Assembly (NCBI GenBank): GCA_018127085.1 | Contig: CM030730.1 | Coordinates: 151,501 to 215,500, forward strand | Origin: Pneumocystis sp. 'macacae' | Taxonomy: Eukaryota > Ascomycota > Pneumocystomycetes > Pneumocystales > Pneumocystaceae | Reading direction: 5' to 3' | DNA: 64,000 bases | Shown here: piece by piece, positions 60,414 through 64,000 of the stretch | Layout: each line of letters opens with the position of its first letter | How positions within the stretch are numbered: position 1 is the first letter of the stretch | Made by a program: the position numbers and the translations under genes | Notes under the pieces: model-generated | What the model was told of the DNA's origin: nothing | Seen by the model: only the letters and a program-made list of their open reading frames with translations | Databases searched by the model: none

Positions 60414-61817
60414 CTAAACATCAAATCCAACAGATGATGTGAGATAAGTTAATTCATCTTCAACTGTATTAACTTTTGTCTTATGTTGTTTAATCACTTT
60501 TAAAATTTTCTCTAAATTAGTTTCCCATAAACATAGCTTTGACTTTAAATCTATCCATTGCTCTTTTCCCCATGTTCTGTATGTATTTCGATGAATCAAA
60601 AATGTTTTTGAGAGCTGAGATAATCTACCTTCAAGAAGACCCATGCGAATTACATCGATTACCCACATTTCTACTTGAGAAATATCAATATCTAGAGCAT
60701 CTGCAATATCTGTATACGAAAGAACCTTTCCTGGAACAGAAGCTGCTAAGGAAACCAAAGTTAAATGATGGATTTTCTTAAGTGCAATTTTCTGATCAAG
60801 TCCTATAGTTTATTTAATAAAAAACAGAAGTCGTTGACAACTTACCACTATTATCCACCCAACTCTGATATGTATCAATGAAAGAAAGATAATCTTTCAA
60901 GCCTCCAACCATAAAAATTTCTAATAACAAAATAGATGGATCATTCATATCTCTAAGAGGCTGTAGAGCATCAAGAGTTACAATATCATCAAAGTGATAT
61001 CGCTTTGGAAGAGAAACAGATGAAATAATAGCTTGCCTTGCTAAATCACTGGCAGACAATGCTTCTGATGACGAATAAGTCAACAAAGCCTTAATGATAA
61101 AATCAAGAGATATTCTAAATATATATAAATAAATTGTATTTTTCAAAAATAACTTACTGCTTATCATATTCCAAAGCATATTTTGAAATGATAAGAAAAA
61201 GGTCTCTTTTTGCTTGATTATCAACACCCCAATCATCAAGCCAATCAGAAATATTACTAATTTGTGAGAGAATAAAATCAAATAATTTTTGTTCATTTGC
61301 CACTCGAAGAATCATACAAAAAACATCATATTTTAAAATAGAATTGAAAGGCAAAATATTAAAAAGAGTCGACAAAACGCTAAGGAAATAAAGAGGTCCA
61401 TTTGGAAAATTAGGTATAACCAAATTTGATAATACTACAGGAAGTAACCGCTCAATAGACGACGACTCCCTAATCAAATGTATAAATAAGTTGCATGCAG
61501 CTTTGTAATCTGTAATCTAAATAAATATTTATTGATTTAAAAAAAAGATAAACCTTTTTCACTACATTTTGATAATGCATTACTTCTGTTCACTAGCATT
61601 TCCAAGCATAAATCTTTGTTATTATCTATAGAAATATTTTCCAAAGCTGCAACAAATGAATCATCTTCTGTTTTTTTATTCAAAGTATCAATAAAAGTCG
61701 CAATTTCTTCTAACTATAATAAAAATCATTAATATTAGTCATTTTTGAAAAATTACCAAAAAAACTTGCCTGATAAGAAAATGTACCTTCTACAATCAAC
61801 GTATTCACCTCTTCCAT
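60414..61817 (-). CDS. Translation initiation factor eIF3 subunit M (PCI)
   Basis: ATG at 61817 (MEEVNTLIVEGTFSYQ). Exons continue LEEIATFIDTLNKKTEDDSF, LCLEMLVNRSNALSKCSE, ITDYKAACNLFIHLIRESSS and FNILPFNSILKYDVFCMILR. Then come the helical block DWLDDWGVDNQAKRDLFLII and the PCI domain: FDDIVTLDALQPLRDM, IDTYQSWVDNSG, KIALKKIHHLTLVSLAASVP, KVLSYTDIADALDIDISQVE and MWVIDVIRMGLLEGRLSQLS (winged helix). The C-terminal RTWGKEQWIDLKSKLCLWET is typical of eIF3m. The stop is at 60414. CSN7 is the close paralogue, but the N-terminal HEAT-like part and 'R.F....W..L...L..W' favour eIF3m. Confidence 0.83.
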
Positions 61818-62221
61818 GTTTAATTATTTTTTAATTTGGCTTTTTTTTCAAATAAATACTTTTTTTTATTTTTTGAATTGCTCGATTCTTCAGACGTTCG
61901 TTGGTAAGAAATTCGACAATCCATTAGAAAGAATAAGGAATTAAAAGAAAAGGAACAAATACGTATCTTTTTGATACAATTTTAAAAACGAAAGAATATT
62001 TGTTTATGGGTTTTGTAAATATTCTAAATATTCTTTTTTTACAGGAAAAAACTTGTAAATTTTATTGAAAGATCATTTATAATACTTGAATCCATAATTA
62101 TTTAAAGATTTTTTATGTTGGTTATTTTTTAGGGAAAAGCATATAATACGTGTTTTTTTTTAGATTCTAGTGTTACATATTATGGAACTTCTGTCATTTA
62201 AGCAGTATTTTAATATAAAAA
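61818..62221. promoter_or_regulatory. Divergent upstream region of eIF3m and SET1
   Basis: 404 bp, AT-rich with many T runs; no open frame or RNA signature. It presumably contains both promoters. Confidence 0.4.
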
Positions 62222-64000
62222 ATGGACAAAAATAGTGATGATTCTTCTAAGAAAAACCAAACATCAGCTAAAGGTTCTTCACTGATCTAAATAATAATTA
62301 TATGTGGATATTAACGAAAGATATAGAATTCCCTCTATTGGATGACAATAAACAACAAAAAAAGCTTGTAAATGGTATTCCAAGAAAAAGAAACTATTTT
62401 ATTATATATGATCCAGAGTTAGCACCTAAGGAGCACTCTAAAGGAAGGAAAGCGATATATAGGTTTGATGGCGAAGCGGTAAAGTAGTTTCCTCTAATAT
62501 TTTCCACATTAATTTTTATAGGATCCTCCATTGATTATAGAAGATCCACGTTTAAAAATGCCAAAATATGGAAAAGAAAAATCTAGGGGTAAAAGAACAT
62601 ATAGTTCTGTCCTTAAAAATGTAATTTTTGAGGTCAAATTTTGATTTTAATGTGTTGTAAACCTGATTTTTATAGTTTGATGAAAATTCAATTGGACCTA
62701 ATCCTCCTTCTCAAATTCTTATCTCTAATTTATCTACATTAACAACAAGTGAAAACATAAGTATGTATTTTAAAACATTTGGCGATATACAAGAGTTGGA
62801 AATTCAGGTAAATCCAATGACAGGTGCATCATTAGGTTTATGTCGTATTCGTTATCGTAAAAATCAATCGAACAAACTCCAGGGACATCATGCAGCAAAA
62901 AATGCTGTTGAGAAAGGAAATGGTATGAAAATTGGTACACAAATTGTCAAAGTACAATATGATGAAGATGGTACAAAATGCAAGGCAATTATAGAAGAAC
63001 TTTCAAAAAAAGCATCTTTATCAAATAATTCAACGTTTTCAGATAAGTATCGAGGTTCATATTTGGAGAACTCAAAAAAATGGGAAGAAGATTATAGAAA
63101 TTTTGATTCTGGATACAAAAAATCTACATCACGCGATCACCGATATTATGATTATTATTCTCCTGATACAAATGATTCGCGTGTACATAGTAAAGTCCAT
63201 GGATACTCTCAAAATTCGTCAAATTCATTAAGATTATATAGCAGATACCCTCAAAATTCAGGCAATGATTTAGAAAAGCTTCAAGATTGCACTTATGAAT
63301 TAGCTTTATCCTCAACAGCTGATATTTTGAAAAAAATAAACAAAAAACCCTATATATTTATAAGTGAGAAATGGCTTCCTTTGAATAAATTTTCAACAAA
63401 TGATCTTAAAAAGCATTTAAATAAACATGAATGGACTGATATTTGTGTTGATGAAAAAGGGTTTTATATAATATTTAAAGATAACCGATCAGCTCAAAAT
63501 TGCTTTGTGACCATGAATCAGACACATATATATCAACATCGTATTACAATGGATCTTCATCGATATGTTCCATTAACTGATGTCCAAAACACTAAGTTCA
63601 AAAATTCCTTTCAGCCTGTAGACGAAGCAGCAGAAGCAACAAATATTATAATTAAAGAACTAATGCAAATGTTCATGCGAGATTTAAAGACTAAAATAAT
63701 AGCACCTATTATTTATGAGTTTCTTGATCCTTCTAGATTTCCACCAGAAATAAAAAATATGAAGAATAATTTAACAACTAGGATTAATAGTATTAAATTA
63801 AATGAAACAGAGCAGAATATTCTAAACGGCAGTAATGTTTCTGATAATGAATCCAAGAAATTTAATGAATCTTATCCAAAAATAAATGATCTTTCATTTA
63901 ATGGTATATCTAAAAGGTTTTCTACCCTTCCAAAATTTAAGAAAAGAATTCATGAAAATGCTTATAAAGGAGAATCTTTATATGACACTTTTAGGCGGTC
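62222..64000 (+). CDS. SET1: COMPASS histone H3K4 methyltransferase Set1, N-terminal part (3' end outside window)
   Basis: ATG at 62222 (MDKNSDDSSKKNQTSAK), an intron with an unusual GTTCTT donor, then DIEFPLLDDNKQQKKLVNG, YFIIYDPELAPKEHSKGRKA and IYRFDGEAVK. A further intron gives DPPLIIEDPRLKMPKYGKEK; this 'YDPEL...YRFDGE...DPRLK' series is the fungal Set1 N-terminus. The Set1 RRM follows: PPSQILISNLSTLTTSENIS, YFKTFGDIQELEIQVNPMTG and ASLGLCRIRYR. A second RRM-like region (KPYIFISEKWLPLNKFSTND ... GFYIIFKDNRSAQNCF) and the segment NIIIKELMQMFMRDLKTKII match Set1 before the truncation. The catalytic SET domain would lie beyond the window, still in frame at 64000. Confidence 0.8.

Overview
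This window is nuclear DNA of an ascomycete fungus, very probably a Pneumocystis species (Taphrinomycotina). The clues are strong AT richness, compact gene spacing, many short introns (mostly about 40-70 nt, GT...AG, often with CTAAT/CTAAC-like branch sites), and proteins that resemble fission-yeast orthologues. The genus is an inference; no rDNA or species marker lies in the window. No transposon, CRISPR, viral segment, surface-antigen cluster or convincing tRNA was seen. Almost every gene is a conserved single-copy eukaryotic gene, so this looks like a chromosome-internal core region.

Layout. 0-9 kb: the end of mitochondrial ribosomal bL28m, RGP1 (Golgi GEF partner), GPI8 (GPI transamidase), a large WD40 protein of MAPKBP1/WDR62 type, and a coiled-coil protein. 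9-18 kb: RFC1, a small BLOC-1 subunit-2-like gene, the divergent proteasome pair PRE8/PAC2, and the mitochondrial pair GEP3/NFU1. 18-31 kb: a C-skewed non-coding island, SAR1, BCS1, PRI2, a PDX1-like E3-binding protein, a tiny spliced gene, MED11, a patatin-type lipase, and QRI7. 31-46 kb: CSN1, an ADAM metalloprotease, a transformer-2-like splicing regulator, an unknown spliced gene, SSN6/CYC8, and tropomyosin CDC8. 46-64 kb: GGTase-I beta, a WRN-like exonuclease, LSM5, PAN1, RPB11, condensin BRN1, an LYR protein, URA6, eIF3m, and the 5' part of SET1 running off the end.

Genes alternate strands and are often convergent with gaps of only 40-120 bp. Three regulatory or cytoskeletal loci (TRA2, the SSN6/CDC8 pair, PAN1) instead have long pyrimidine-rich upstream regions of 0.35-1.7 kb.

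The most useful observation is a set of short introns whose length is a multiple of three and which contain no stop, so they hide inside apparently uninterrupted reading frames. Homology exposes them in SAR1 (42 nt), BCS1 (42 nt), PAN1 (42 nt, mimicking a membrane helix), PRI2 (51 nt) and PDX1 (42 nt). Other points of interest are a telomere-like inverted repeat upstream of tropomyosin, an E3-binding protein without a lipoyl domain, a likely BLOC-1 subunit, and a divergent proteasome subunit/assembly-chaperone pair. All family assignments rest on reading motifs by eye; no search was run.
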